64,000 nucleotides of DNA from Pontibacillus yanchengensis (GCF_009856295.1 NZ_WMEU01000002.1:248001-312000), one strand, 5' to 3'; positions 10,182 through 20,109 are shown, counted from the stretch's first letter. A program made the numbers and translations. Notes: generated from the letters alone by a model not told the origin.

Positions 10182-11147
10182 ATGGATTATACTCAATTAG
10201 GAAAGGGGAATGTCTATCAGGACTTTCCCTTTTCTTTTTTTAAAGAAAAAGGAAGCCTCGACATCCACCAAATAGAATGGATAACCCCGCACGTTTGTAA
10301 AATTTTCACACATCAAGGGAACTATGTTACAAAGCGTTATCCTTCCATGCAAGTGGTTCGTCAGCAATGGGAATTTTTTAACTCTGTTTCCTATGCTGGA
10401 ATCATTCCTTTTGTTCCATTTCCAAGTGGCAGGTTTACAGTGTATGATGGTATTCGGTACATATGGACCTTATCTCCATGGCAAGATGGCACTACCCTTA
10501 CTTTTGAGAATAAAAAGGATAGGCATGATGCTCAAAAAGCTTTAATATTATTCCATACTCATGCACGTGGCATCCAAATTAATTCGGTACAGCAGCGCTC
10601 GCCATTATATGTAAAATGGCAAAAAAGGTATCATCAATTTGCATTAAATGAGCATATTTTTGCTATGCATAACGAAATACAACTGTTCAGAGAGATATGC
10701 TTATTTAGCACTGAAGCATTACAGCAGTTTAAATCTATGGACTGGGACGCTATTATTAAATTAAGTAATGATGTGTGGGAGTGGAATCATGGTGATGTTG
10801 CGTCGCATAATTTTCTAAGAACCACAGATAATCATATTAAGTTGATTGATTTTGATTTATTAACACTAGGCCCACAATGCTATGATCGGATACAACTCGC
10901 TCATCGATTTATATCTAAAGGAATTAGTGTCGATGAATTTATTCTTTTAGACTTGTTTCGTGATCATCTTACAGAGGAATCTTTCTATAAAGGTGTGGTG
11001 TTCCCGAGTTGGATTCTTAGAGAATGGAATGTCCTTTTGCAAAAAAACCCTTCGAACGAGCAGATTTTTCATTGGCTGGAAAAAGTTCAAAACTGGTGGC
11101 ACCTTCACCAAACATTTGTAGCACAACTTACGAATGTGCTAACATGA
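10182..11147 (+). CDS. CotS/YsxE-type spore coat protein with aminoglycoside phosphotransferase-like kinase fold
   Basis: The 321-residue protein has a degenerate APH/choline-kinase fold. The catalytic-loop region reads WNHGDVASHNFL (about residue 204) and the metal-binding motif IDFDLL comes about 20 residues later; both are recognisable, so activity is possible. Its start is 2 nt after the safA stop, which suggests coupled expression with a coat protein. YsxE, YutH and CotS are the nearest named relatives; I infer a coat-associated role and cannot name the substrate. Confidence 0.75.
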   Translation: MDYTQLGKGNVYQDFPFSFFKEKGSLDIHQIEWITPHVCKIFTHQGNYVTKRYPSMQVVRQQWEFFNSVSYAGIIPFVPFPSGRFTVYDGIRYIWTLSPWQDGTTLTFENKKDRHDAQKALILFHTHARGIQINSVQQRSPLYVKWQKRYHQFALNEHIFAMHNEIQLFREICLFSTEALQQFKSMDWDAIIKLSNDVWEWNHGDVASHNFLRTTDNHIKLIDFDLLTLGPQCYDRIQLAHRFISKGISVDEFILLDLFRDHLTEESFYKGVVFPSWILREWNVLLQKNPSNEQIFHWLEKVQNWWHLHQTFVAQLTNVLT

Positions 11148-11197
11148 AATGGGAAGAAACTTAACATAACTATGATTGGAAAGGAAGACGTACATTT

Positions 11198-11938
11198 ATG
11201 CAGGATAAAGTAAACAAATTAGTAGAATGGTTGCAACAACAAGTGCAAGATGCAGGTTTAGATGGATTGTTAGTTGGAGTAAGTGGTGGTGTTGACTCAG
11301 CTGTTGTAGCTCATTTGATTAAGAAAGCTTTTCCAGAAAACTCATTAGCAGTTATTTTACCATGTAAAAGTAATCCTGGAGATCAGGATGCTGCTCAAAA
11401 AGTAATCGAAAGCTGTGGAATTGATTCTGTAACGGTGGATTTAACGGATACACATAATGTTTTATTTTCAACGGTTAAAGCTCAGTTACAGAATAAAAAT
11501 GAGTACAATGAAAATCAAGAGCGATTAGCTGATGCCAACTTACGTGCGAGACTTCGTATGAGTACACTTTATACACTGGGAACAAATTATAAATACCTAG
11601 TAGTTGGAACGGATAATGCCCCTGAATGGTACACTGGATATTTCACTAAATATGGTGATGGTGGAGTGGACCTTGTTCCTTTACTTCATTTAACAAAAGG
11701 GGAAGTACGTGAATTAGCTCGTACATTAGGAGTGCCTTCTGAGATTGTAGAGAAAGCCCCGAGTGCTGGCTTATGGGAAGGGCAGACAGATGAAAAAGAA
11801 TTAGGTGTTTCATACGATACCATTGATAAGCATCTAAAAGGGGAAGAAATACCTGAGGAAGATGAGAAAGTCATTGAAAATCTTCATAAAAAGACAGAAC
11901 ATAAGCGTGATATTGCAGCTGCGCCTCCTAAGTTTTAA
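11198..11938 (+). CDS. nadE: Ammonia-dependent NAD synthetase
   Basis: Adenylates and amidates nicotinate adenine dinucleotide to form NAD. The 246-residue protein has the N-type ATP pyrophosphatase loop SGGVDS at 29-34, the family signature DANLRARLRMSTLY, and TDNAPEWYTGYFTKYGDGG. It lacks a nitrilase domain, so ammonia is the direct donor. It is shorter than the 272-residue B. subtilis enzyme and looks like a different NadE subgroup. It lies between spore-coat genes, where B. subtilis carries other nad genes near safA. Confidence 0.92.
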   Translation: MQDKVNKLVEWLQQQVQDAGLDGLLVGVSGGVDSAVVAHLIKKAFPENSLAVILPCKSNPGDQDAAQKVIESCGIDSVTVDLTDTHNVLFSTVKAQLQNKNEYNENQERLADANLRARLRMSTLYTLGTNYKYLVVGTDNAPEWYTGYFTKYGDGGVDLVPLLHLTKGEVRELARTLGVPSEIVEKAPSAGLWEGQTDEKELGVSYDTIDKHLKGEEIPEEDEKVIENLHKKTEHKRDIAAAPPKF

Positions 11939-11977
11939 GCGAAAGAAAAAATTACCTAAAAGTAACTCGGTTATTCG

Positions 11978-12016
11978 AAACCTCTCTCATCCATGCTAAG
12001 AAGGAAAGAGAGGTTT
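11978..12016 (+). promoter_or_regulatory. Hairpin covering the ribosome-binding site of the YhcN-type lipoprotein gene
   Basis: AAACCTCTCT (11978-11987) pairs perfectly with AGAGAGGTTT (12007-12016); the 3' arm is followed by TTAA and the ATG at 12022. The 3' arm contains the purine-rich Shine-Dalgarno region. It may act as the nadE terminator, as a block on translation of read-through RNA, or both. Confidence 0.6.
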
Positions 12017-12021
12017 TTAAT

Positions 12022-12618
12022 ATGATAAACAAAATGGTGTTGTTATCTTTGATAGTCACTGGGATATTAGTAGGTTGTGCAGGGCAAGAGGAATCTGAAT
12101 CCATTATTGAACCTGAGCTAGAACCTGAATCTCTCTCCATCGATAGAGATCGCATGAACAAAGAAGCGATTGACAATGATGGGAAAGATCAGCCTAGTGA
12201 AAAGCATCAAGAGTACATTGATCGATCTGTGCCTCAAAATGAATACCCTAAAAAGAACACGCCAATTAGTGATCCTGATGCAATGTCTACCAATAATAAG
12301 GAATACGATAAGCAATCAAGAGAAATTGGTAAAAGGTTAAGTGAGTCTAGATATGTGAAAACCGCGCAAGTAGTTGTAACTAATGAAAAGGTAGTTGTAG
12401 CTATAGAAGAACCGGACCGAACAACCTATACACGAGTAAATGTTGCCGAAAAGGTAAGGGAAATATTGAAAGAAATGCCTGAAACGAATGGTAAAGAAAT
12501 CGTGGTGTACACAGATGAACGCTATTGGGATCGCATGAAGGATTTAAAAAGTCGATTGCATCAAGACGAAGAGATGCCAAATGGCGTAGATCAATTTAGA
12601 GAGCAAACGTATCGATGA
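12022..12618 (+). CDS. YhcN/YlaJ-family sporulation lipoprotein
   Basis: The 198-residue protein has a lipoprotein signal peptide with lipobox LVGC (Cys19) and an acidic linker. Its C-terminal domain (about 95-180) is typical of the YhcN/YlaJ spore lipoprotein family: a YVKTAQVVVTNEKVVVAIE-like beta segment and a YTDERYWDRMKDL-like end. Members of this family, including B. subtilis CoxA (YrbB) next to safA, sit in the spore membranes or cortex. Position between the safA block and yebC suggests it is the local CoxA counterpart, but orthology is not proven. Confidence 0.82.
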   Translation: MINKMVLLSLIVTGILVGCAGQEESESIIEPELEPESLSIDRDRMNKEAIDNDGKDQPSEKHQEYIDRSVPQNEYPKKNTPISDPDAMSTNNKEYDKQSREIGKRLSESRYVKTAQVVVTNEKVVVAIEEPDRTTYTRVNVAEKVREILKEMPETNGKEIVVYTDERYWDRMKDLKSRLHQDEEMPNGVDQFREQTYR

Positions 12619-12648
12619 GGAGTGCTTAAGTAGCGCTCCTGTTTTTTT
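12618..12648 (+). terminator. Rho-independent terminator after the YhcN-type gene
   Basis: AGGAGTGCT and AGCGCTCCT pair around TAAGT, followed by G and seven T; the stem begins at the stop codon. Confidence 0.9.
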
Positions 12649-12691
12649 GTGTTAACCAATGAGGTAAATGGGGCATTGTTTTTACTCCATA

Positions 12692-12727
12692 TGAGGTATA
12701 TTGAAGACTTGAAATCGAGATAGTTTT
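12692..12727. repeat. Palindromic repeat family P copy
   Basis: TATTGAAGACTTGAAATCGA and flanking bases match the family consensus seen at 44143-44195 and 61875-61909. Confidence 0.65.
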
Positions 12728-12779
12728 GAAGAGAGAAAAGTTTCCGTTACATGATTTCAGAGAAAAGTTGAGCCTGGAA

Positions 12780-12942
12780 ATCACTTACTTTCCTGCGGCC
12801 CTACACGATGTAGGGTCTTTCGGCGTTGTCACACGTTCTGGAGCGACTTTTACTGCTTTCGGAGCGAGAATCAAAAAACTGGAGCTACTTTTGAAATATA
12901 GGGGCGAGATTTCAGATATAGGAGCGACTTTTGAAAAATAGG
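12780..12942. repeat. GC-rich repeat with five 20-bp tandem units
   Basis: After a CTTTCCTGCGGCCCTACACG block, five head-to-tail units begin at 12840, 12861, 12881, 12901 and 12921. Each opens with GGAGCGAC or a close variant (GGAGCGAG, GGAGCTAC, GGGGCGAG), followed by 12-13 A/T-rich bases. The same array occurs in the opposite orientation at about 62011-62085. A 71-codon open frame over this stretch has no ribosome-binding site or family resemblance and is not called. Confidence 0.75.
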
Positions 12943-13011
12943 ATCCCCCCCCAATTTTCTGGTCCATCTTTGCGTGATTTGGTTCAACGTAAGCATTTCT
13001 TTTACCCAAAT

Positions 13012-13040
13012 CATCTTGAATCCAAGTCTTCAAGATAATG
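13012..13040. repeat. Palindromic repeat family P copy
   Basis: CATCTTGAATCCAAGTCTTC followed by AAGATAATG forms an imperfect inverted repeat of about 28 bp. It is oriented opposite to the copy at 12692. Confidence 0.7.
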
Positions 13041-13124
13041 ATGGTGCAAAAGGTAATAAGTTGAAATAATTTCTTTAGTGTAAAAACCATCCGCTATACA
13101 GACTGTCAAAGTACCGTGAAGCTT

Positions 13125-13153
13125 TTGTATTGGAGGGGATTGTGTTATATTAT
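13125..13153 (+). promoter_or_regulatory. Probable sigma-A promoter for yebC
   Basis: TTGTAT at 13125 and TATTAT at 13148 are separated by 17 bases, 45 bases before the yebC start. Confidence 0.5.
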
Positions 13154-13197
13154 ATAAGGATTTCGAATTATGGAATTAGGAGAGAGGAGTATGTCCC

Positions 13198-13920
13198 ATG
13201 GCAGGTCATTCGAAATGGGCCAATATAAAGCATCGTAAAGGTGCGCAAGATAAAAAACGCGGGAAAATCTTCATGAAACTTGCAAAGGACCTCTATGTAG
13301 CCGCGAAAGAAGGTGGAGGGGATCCTGAAACAAACCCTGCTCTTCGCCAAGCAATCGATAAAGCAAAAGCAAATAACGTACCAAATGAAAATATTGATCG
13401 TGCAATAAATAAAGCGACTGGAAATCTTGACGGTGCAAATTATGAGGAAACAACGTATGAAGGCTATGGACCAGCTGGAGTTGCTGTGATGGTTGAGGTA
13501 CTCACAGATAACCGTAATCGTACAGCTTCTGAGGTGCGTCACGCCTTTAACAAACATAACGGTAATCTTGGGGAAAACGGTTGTGTATCCTTTATGTTTG
13601 ACCGCAAAGGATATATTGTAGTTAATCGAAATGAACATAATATTAATGAAGAAGAACTTATGCTCGAGGTTATTGAAGCAGGTGCAGATGAAATGGAAAC
13701 GTATGAAGAGTCATTCGAGATTTATACTGACCCTGAGTCGTTTCAGGATGTACGTACTGCATTGGAATCACAAGGTTACACATTAGAAAATGCAGAGGTA
13801 ACATTTTTCCCACAAACCTATTCTCATGTTGAGGGAGAAGAAGCAGAGCAAATCGAAAAACTGATTGATATGCTTGAGGATCTTGAAGACGTGCAAGAGG
13901 TTTATCATAATCAAAAATAA
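13198..13920 (+). CDS. yebC: YebC/PmpR-family protein (YrbC)
   Basis: The 240-residue protein opens with the diagnostic [18 protein letters not shown] and shows the family's three-domain layout, including [20 protein letters not shown] near residue 95. YebC proteins were long annotated as transcription regulators; more recent work implicates them in relieving ribosome stalling on difficult peptide stretches. An AGAGAGGAG site lies 10 bases before the ATG. It is monocistronic here, with its own promoter and terminator. Confidence 0.96.
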   Translation: MAGHSKWANIKHRKGAQDKKRGKIFMKLAKDLYVAAKEGGGDPETNPALRQAIDKAKANNVPNENIDRAINKATGNLDGANYEETTYEGYGPAGVAVMVEVLTDNRNRTASEVRHAFNKHNGNLGENGCVSFMFDRKGYIVVNRNEHNINEEELMLEVIEAGADEMETYEESFEIYTDPESFQDVRTALESQGYTLENAEVTFFPQTYSHVEGEEAEQIEKLIDMLEDLEDVQEVYHNQK

Positions 13921-13945
13921 TAAGTCTACCTCTATCAGAGGGATG

Positions 13946-13988
13946 AAACTTCTAATTTCAGGACATACTGAGATTAGAAGTTTTTTTA
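13946..13988 (+). terminator. Rho-independent terminator after yebC
   Basis: AACTTCTAAT and ATTAGAAGTT pair, extended inside by TCA/TGA, and run into seven T. Confidence 0.92.
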
Positions 13989-14070
13989 TTAGATTGCAGA
14001 AGAGGTTCAATGAGTCGCAGAACGTCTTGGTAGCTATTGAGAAGGAATCCTTAGATAGGAGGGGGCAAAT

Positions 14071-14619
14071 ATGAAAACGTTTCGTATGCTATTCCTAACC
14101 TTGTTTGTCGTGTTGGTGGCTGGAAGTATATCCATTTATAATGGGGAAGCTTCTGACGGTGACGCTACCAGTCAGAACAAGAGTGAAGAAAAAAAGTCTT
14201 GGGAGCAAGATCCACTGGAATTGGAAGTTGTTTTGCGTCGAACTTATGTTGATGGACAGGTTAGTGAAGAAACATTTACAGAAACAATATGGTCCTTGGA
14301 GGATTTCTGGGCAACGTATGATGGATGGAACCTTGTAGAACAACTAGAAGGAAAGGTTGTATTTCAAAAAGAAGTAGATGAATTATCTCCAGAAATGAAG
14401 CATGATGGATACTTTGGCATTAATCAAAAAGGAGAATTAACTATTTTTGAAGGCACGCCAAATCATCAAAAGGCTATACAATCTTTCTTCTATATAAATA
14501 CGGAAAAGTTAGAGAGTCATCAAACGGAGAAATTGAAGAAGGGGATTAAGATTCATACCAAGGATCAATACTTTAGTTTGCTGAAGACATATAAACAATA
14601 TGCAGTCCCAAAATATTGA
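14071..14619 (+). CDS. bofC: Bypass-of-forespore protein C (BofC)
   Basis: BofC is a forespore protein that restrains the SpoIVB signalling protease and so times sigma-K activation through SpoIVFA/SpoIVFB. The 182-residue product has an N-terminal signal/anchor (FLTLFVVLVAGSISIY), then the two BofC domains with characteristic LRRTYVDGQVSEE, ETIWSLEDFWATYDGW and GYFGINQKGELTIFEG. AGGAGGGGGC precedes the ATG. Located upstream of ruvA as in B. subtilis. Confidence 0.93.
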   Translation: MKTFRMLFLTLFVVLVAGSISIYNGEASDGDATSQNKSEEKKSWEQDPLELEVVLRRTYVDGQVSEETFTETIWSLEDFWATYDGWNLVEQLEGKVVFQKEVDELSPEMKHDGYFGINQKGELTIFEGTPNHQKAIQSFFYINTEKLESHQTEKLKKGIKIHTKDQYFSLLKTYKQYAVPKY

Positions 14620-14626
14620 ATATCCA

Positions 14627-14656
14627 AAAAACCTTCCTAACATAGGAAGGTTTTTT
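14627..14656 (+). terminator. Rho-independent terminator after bofC
   Basis: AAAACCTTCCT and AGGAAGGTTTT pair around AACAT, followed by more T. The flanking A and T runs would let it work on both strands. Confidence 0.93.
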
Positions 14657-14661
14657 AGGGT

Positions 14662-14794
14662 TTAGGCGTTAGAATGCAACATTTCTAATTCTTCATGTTT
14701 CCATTTACCTTGTGCTTTTAGGTTGTTTCGTTACTTTTTCTGCGTTTACACCTAGGGATTTTAAGTATTTGATGATGCGGTCGATGGTTTTCAT
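14662..14794 (-). pseudogene. Small frameshifted reading frame opposite to bofC-ruvA
   Basis: On the minus strand an ATG at 14794, preceded by GAGGTG, opens a 29-residue frame (MKTIDRIIKYLKSLGVNAEK...) that stops at 14705. In the next frame the sequence continues as KAQGKWKHEELEMLHSNA and stops at 14662. One base gained or lost would join the two into a product of about 44 residues. I do not recognise the family. It could be a broken small gene or a real 29-residue protein. Confidence 0.35.
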
Positions 14795-14997
14795 GTACGG
14801 AGGCACCTCATTACCTTTCAGACTTATCTAACTTCTATAGTAGATTTTAATGACCAGTCAGTCAACCATTATTTTCAAAAAATTATATGTGTTATGAAAA
14901 TCTTATAGGCGAACATACGTCCGAAACATTCTTCGAGTACAGAGCCATCTTGTGTTAAAATAAAAAGAGGTAAAGTACGAGTAAGGGAGTTACGGAA

Positions 14998-15612
14998 ATG
15001 ATTGCTTATATACAAGGTGTATTAACATCAATTGATGCTGAAAGTGTTATTGTCGAAGCAAGTGGTGTAGGGTATGATATTTGTTGTGCAAATCCATTTG
15101 CTTATCAATCTAACAAAAATAAAGAGATTCGAATTTATACATATCATTATGTGAGAGAGGATACGCAAATGCTTTATGGGTTTAAAACCCCTGAAGAAAA
15201 ATCCTTATTTGCGAAGTTGTTGAATGTGTCAGGAATAGGGCCAAAAGGGGCTTTAGCGATACTTGCCTCCACGTCTGTTGGGGAAGTTGTATCGGCGATT
15301 GAGCGGGAAGATGATACCTTCCTTACGAAATTCCCTGGTGTAGGTAAGAAAACAGCTCGTCAAATGATACTAGATTTGAAAGGTAAATTGACTGAATGGT
15401 TACCTGTTGAGCAAGAAGAGGGCACGATTTTCTTTGAAGGTGAAACGAAAGAAGAGCAGTCCAAACACCTCGAAGAAGCCATTGAAGCTATGAAAGCATT
15501 AGGATACTCCGAGAAAGAATTAAAATCCATTCGACCAAGACTACAGGAAGAAACTACTACAAGTACAGATGATCTTGTTAGAAAAGGATTATCTCTTATG
15601 ATGCAAAAGTAA
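14998..15612 (+). CDS. ruvA: Holliday junction branch migration protein RuvA
   Basis: RuvA binds four-way junctions and loads the RuvB motor. The 204-residue protein has the N-terminal OB fold (1-62; MIAYIQGVLTSIDAESVIVE), the double helix-hairpin-helix domain (about 70-140; LNVSGIGPKGALAILA and FPGVGKKTARQMILDLKGK), and the C-terminal RuvB-binding three-helix domain (about 150-204; EAMKALGYSEKEL). AAGGGAG precedes the ATG. ruvB follows after 18 nt. Confidence 0.97.
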   Translation: MIAYIQGVLTSIDAESVIVEASGVGYDICCANPFAYQSNKNKEIRIYTYHYVREDTQMLYGFKTPEEKSLFAKLLNVSGIGPKGALAILASTSVGEVVSAIEREDDTFLTKFPGVGKKTARQMILDLKGKLTEWLPVEQEEGTIFFEGETKEEQSKHLEEAIEAMKALGYSEKELKSIRPRLQEETTTSTDDLVRKGLSLMMQK

Positions 15613-15630
15613 TAAAGGAGGAGGTGTACG

Positions 15631-16632
15631 ATGGACGATCGCATGGTAAGTGGTGATGTGCAACCTGATGAAGAATCGGTTGAATATAGCCTTAGACCTC
15701 AAACGCTTGCCCAATATATAGGACAAGGAAAGACAAAAGAAAATTTAAAGATATTTATAGAAGCAGCCAAAATGCGAAATGAACCACTTGATCACGTCCT
15801 CTTATATGGTCCTCCAGGATTAGGTAAGACAACGCTTGCTACTATTATAGCCAATGAGATGGGTGGTCAGATTCGAACTACAGCCGGTCCTGCTATTGAA
15901 AGAGCAGGAGATTTGGCTGCTATTCTATCTTCATTAGAAGCTGGCGATGTTTTATTCATTGATGAAATTCATCGACTCCCTCGTTCGGTGGAGGAAGTGC
16001 TTTATCCAGCAATGGAGGATTTCTGTTTAGATATTGTGATTGGTTCAGGTTCCGAAGCACGTTCGATTCGTTTGGATTTACCCCCTTTCACCTTAGTTGG
16101 GGCAACGACACGTGCTGGTCTTCTATCCGCTCCACTACGTGATCGATTTGGCGTATTAAGTCGCTTAGATTATTATACGACAGAAGATTTGTGTGCCATA
16201 GTGGAGCGTACCTCAGATATTTTTCATGTAGATATAAGTGAAGAAGCCTCTGTTGAGATTGCTAGAAGATCAAGAGGGACGCCTCGTATTGCTAACCGTT
16301 TGTTGAAGCGAGTGCGGGATATTGCTCAAGTAAAAGGGGAAGCAGTTATTTCTAAAGATACTACCCAACATGCACTAACGATGCTTCAGGTCGATCAAGA
16401 GGGACTTGATCATGTTGACCATAAATTACTGACTGGTATTATGGATCATTTCAAGGGCGGACCAGTTGGACTAGATACGATAGCAGCTACGATAGGGGAA
16501 GAACCCCAAACAATTGAAGATGTCTATGAGCCATTTCTTTTACAGATGGGGTTTATCCAACGTACCCCTAGGGGAAGACTGGTTACCAATAAAACGTACG
16601 AACATTTTAATCGGGAGGTGCCAGGGGCTTGA
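15631..16632 (+). CDS. ruvB: Holliday junction branch migration ATPase RuvB
   Basis: AAA+ motor that drives branch migration with RuvA. In the 333-residue protein: Walker [10 protein letters not shown] at 60-68, Walker B FIDEIHRL at about 109-116, sensor-1 [19 protein letters not shown], and a C-terminal winged helix ending [25 protein letters not shown] precedes the ATG. The stop overlaps the next gene's TTG start in the sequence TTGA. Confidence 0.98.
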   Translation: MDDRMVSGDVQPDEESVEYSLRPQTLAQYIGQGKTKENLKIFIEAAKMRNEPLDHVLLYGPPGLGKTTLATIIANEMGGQIRTTAGPAIERAGDLAAILSSLEAGDVLFIDEIHRLPRSVEEVLYPAMEDFCLDIVIGSGSEARSIRLDLPPFTLVGATTRAGLLSAPLRDRFGVLSRLDYYTTEDLCAIVERTSDIFHVDISEEASVEIARRSRGTPRIANRLLKRVRDIAQVKGEAVISKDTTQHALTMLQVDQEGLDHVDHKLLTGIMDHFKGGPVGLDTIAATIGEEPQTIEDVYEPFLLQMGFIQRTPRGRLVTNKTYEHFNREVPGA

Positions 16633-16829
16633 CCGATTTACCTAAATTGTTCATTATTATTGGGGTCATCTTTATTATTATTGGATTGATATGGACCATG
16701 TTTGGCAAGTTACCAGGTGATATAGCATTTAAAAAAGGGAATGTGACGTTCTATTTCCCAATTGTTACCTCGATTATTGTCAGCATTGTTCTATCATTAA
16801 TCTTTTATATTATTGGAAAAATTCGTTGA
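16629..16829 (+). CDS. DUF2905 small membrane protein (YrzS-type)
   Basis: A 66-residue protein with two membrane segments ([18 protein letters not shown] and [19 protein letters not shown]) separated by the family signature [13 protein letters not shown]. It starts with TTG at 16629, overlapping the ruvB stop by four bases (TTGA), so translation is probably coupled. The function of DUF2905 is unknown, but it is commonly found between ruvB and queA in Bacillaceae. Confidence 0.85.
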   Translation: MTDLPKLFIIIGVIFIIIGLIWTMFGKLPGDIAFKKGNVTFYFPIVTSIIVSIVLSLIFYIIGKIR

Positions 16830-16849
16830 AATAGAGTGGGGAGAGCGTT

Positions 16850-17875
16850 ATGAACATCAAGGATTTTGATTTTGATTTACCAGAAGAGCTTATTGCACAA
16901 ACCCCTTTGTTAAATAGAACTCATTCTAGGATGCTTGTGCTCGACAGAGAAACGGAGACCATTGACCATAAGCATTTTTATGATCTGCCTTCTTACCTTA
17001 AGTCGGGGGACTGTCTTGTTCTAAATAATACCCGTGTACTACCAGCAAGATTATATGGCGTGAAAGAAGATACTGGTGGTAAAGTAGAAGTATTACTTCT
17101 TCACCAGCAAGAAGGAGACGAATGGGAAGTTTTAGTTAAGCCTGCCAAAAAGGTGAAAGTGGGGACAAGAATCTCGTTTGGTGATGGGAAGTTGGTTGCG
17201 GAATGTACCGAATTAAAAGATCACGGTGGTCGTATTGTGAAGCTACAATATGATGGTATTTTCTTAGAAGTTCTAGAATCTTTAGGAGAGATGCCATTAC
17301 CTCCTTATATTAAGGAACAACTTCCAGACCAAGAACGATATCAAACGGTGTATTCCAAAGAGGAAGGTTCTGCCGCAGCACCAACAGCAGGACTTCATTT
17401 CACAAATGAGCTCTTGGAACAGATACAACAACAAGGGGTAGAAATTGCCTATGTAACATTACACGTTGGATTAGGGACGTTTCGACCTGTAAGTGCGGAT
17501 AACGTGGAAGAACATGAAATGCACGCAGAATTTTATGATATGGATCAACAGACTGCTGACCAACTTAAACGAGTGAGAGAGTGTGGTGGTCGTATCATTC
17601 CGGTAGGCACAACTTCAACTCGGACTTTAGAAACGATTGTTCGGGATTATGGCAATTTTACTGAGGCTCGCGGATGGACGGATATTTTCATATATCCTCC
17701 ATACACATTCCGTGCAGTGGATGGCTTGATTACGAATTTCCATTTACCGATGTCTACTCTTATTATGATGGTGAGTGCATTAGCTGGGAAAGATCTTGTA
17801 ATGAAGGCCTATCATGAGGCTATTGAGCAACGGTATCGTTTCTTTAGTTTTGGAGATGCAATGTTTATTAAATAA
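16850..17875 (+). CDS. queA: S-adenosylmethionine:tRNA ribosyltransferase-isomerase QueA
   Basis: Adds the cyclopentane-type ring of queuosine to preQ1 in tRNA. The 341-residue protein begins with the conserved [15 protein letters not shown] and carries [15 protein letters not shown], the TAGLHFT motif, [10 protein letters not shown] and the C-terminal [18 protein letters not shown] lies before the ATG. Together with tgt 27 nt downstream it supplies the last two protein-dependent steps visible here of the Q pathway. Confidence 0.98.
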   Translation: MNIKDFDFDLPEELIAQTPLLNRTHSRMLVLDRETETIDHKHFYDLPSYLKSGDCLVLNNTRVLPARLYGVKEDTGGKVEVLLLHQQEGDEWEVLVKPAKKVKVGTRISFGDGKLVAECTELKDHGGRIVKLQYDGIFLEVLESLGEMPLPPYIKEQLPDQERYQTVYSKEEGSAAAPTAGLHFTNELLEQIQQQGVEIAYVTLHVGLGTFRPVSADNVEEHEMHAEFYDMDQQTADQLKRVRECGGRIIPVGTTSTRTLETIVRDYGNFTEARGWTDIFIYPPYTFRAVDGLITNFHLPMSTLIMMVSALAGKDLVMKAYHEAIEQRYRFFSFGDAMFIK

Positions 17876-19042
<1,167 letters not shown>

Positions 19043-19064
19043 ATAAAGAAAGGAGGAATTTGAA

Positions 19065-19334
19065 ATGGGTGGAGGTACTTTAGCATCGATTATTCCATTA
19101 ATATTGATGTTTGTAATCTTCTATTTCCTACTTATTCGCCCTCAACAAAAGAAGCAGAAGAAAGTGCAGCAAATGCAATCTGAGCTTCAAAAGGGTGATA
19201 AAATCATTACCATTGGCGGTTTACATGGAACCGTTCATGCACTAGATGAAGGAACGCTTGTAGTCGAAGGCCAGGATGGCACCAAACTTACATATGATCG
19301 TTCATCAGTAAGAGAAGTAGTGAATAAAGACTAA
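19065..19334 (+). CDS. yajC: Preprotein translocase accessory subunit YajC
   Basis: An 89-residue protein with one N-terminal membrane segment (IIPLILMFVIFYFLLIRPQQ) and the conserved LIRPQQKKQKK and GDKIITIGGLHGTV motifs. YajC binds SecDF in the membrane. secDF itself is at 25972. AAAGGAGG precedes the ATG. A terminator ends the ruvA-to-yajC gene string. Confidence 0.96.
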   Translation: MGGGTLASIIPLILMFVIFYFLLIRPQQKKQKKVQQMQSELQKGDKIITIGGLHGTVHALDEGTLVVEGQDGTKLTYDRSSVREVVNKD

Positions 19335-19344
19335 ACCATAAGAA

Positions 19345-19379
19345 AAAGCGCCTATTCAAAAATGAAGGGCGCTTTTTTT
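19345..19379 (+). terminator. Rho-independent terminator after yajC
   Basis: AAGCGCCT and AGGGCGCTT pair and run into seven T. A second hairpin follows directly (ATGCTAGC at 19380 with GCTTAGCAT at 19401) between T and A runs; it lacks a T run after its 3' arm on either strand, so its role is unclear. Confidence 0.9.
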
Positions 19380-19455
19380 ATGCTAGCGAAATAATCACTA
19401 GCTTAGCATAAAAAAGTTCATTAAAAATGTTTCTTGTGTATAACTTAATAAGTAT

Positions 19456-19715
19456 AGAGGCGACGTCCTGCTCCAGCGCTCGACTAGTATGCTTTTCGGC
19501 TCCGTTCGATAAGTTAACATCGAATCACGAATGTTTTCGTGTTTCCTTTATCTCCTACGGGATCAGGTGAAGTTCTGGGTTGAAGGTTTGATTAGAATCG
19601 CTGCATCGTGTAGCAACATCGAACTGACCTACATCCTGCAGGCCCGCCTCACGTAGCAACATCGAACCAACCCACTTCGTGTGCGCCGCCGCATATACGT
19701 CGCTAACCGGGCGTT
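19456..19715. repeat. Interspersed repeat family A, copy 3
   Basis: It shares TATAGAGGCGACGTCC at the left end and ATATACGTCGCTAACCGGGC at the right end with copy 1, plus the internal GATAAGTTAACATCGAATCA. It holds an additional duplication of the GTAGCAACATCGAAC block. It fills the gap between yajC and the converging gene at 19735. Confidence 0.8.
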
Positions 19716-19734
19716 TTCTCTTTTGTTCTTTTGC

Positions 19735-20109
19735 CTAATTTGATTTCCCACCTACATTAACTCCAATCATCCCTCCGAGGAGTGCCATAAGGATATATCC
19801 ACCATGGTAAAACAGCTGTGTCATGCCCATTCCTTTTTGGAATCCAAGGTATTGAAACAATAATACAATAATAGAAAAACCTAGTCCGGTTAGGATGCCT
19901 AACATCCATCCTTTTTCCTTTCCTTTTGCAGCAGAAATAAAACCTCCGATGAATAAGGTTAGAAGTCCGAGTATGAGTGTAGCCCATTGAAGGGTTGATT
20001 CTGTCATAGACGTGAATTTTAATAGTAAAGCAAGAATAAGGCTACAAAGAATCATCATTGTAAAAATTGTTCCCCATCCATATGCGAGTGCAGTAATACG
20101 GTTTTTCAT
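19735..20109 (-). CDS. TIGR04086-family membrane protein (YrzE-type)
   Basis: A 124-residue protein with four predicted membrane segments (FTMMILCSLILALLL, LQWATLILGLLTLFIGGF, GWMLGILTGLGFSIIVLLFQ, YILMALLGGMIGVNVGG). The G-rich segment FIGGFISAAKGKEKGWMLGI is characteristic of this uncharacterised family. A start at 20109 (MKNRI) is favoured because GGGGG lies 7 bases upstream; an ATG at 20112 is the alternative. In B. subtilis the counterpart also lies near yajC. Confidence 0.82.
   Translation of the reverse strand: MKNRITALAYGWGTIFTMMILCSLILALLLKFTSMTESTLQWATLILGLLTLFIGGFISAAKGKEKGWMLGILTGLGFSIIVLLFQYLGFQKGMGMTQLFYHGGYILMALLGGMIGVNVGGKSN

Noticed and set aside
12726..12941. 71-codon open frame over the tandem repeat
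   Set aside because: It follows the 20-bp repeats, has no Shine-Dalgarno site and no family resemblance.
19380..19415. Second hairpin after the yajC terminator as another terminator
   Set aside because: On neither strand is the 3' arm followed by T; it is a stem between T and A runs only.
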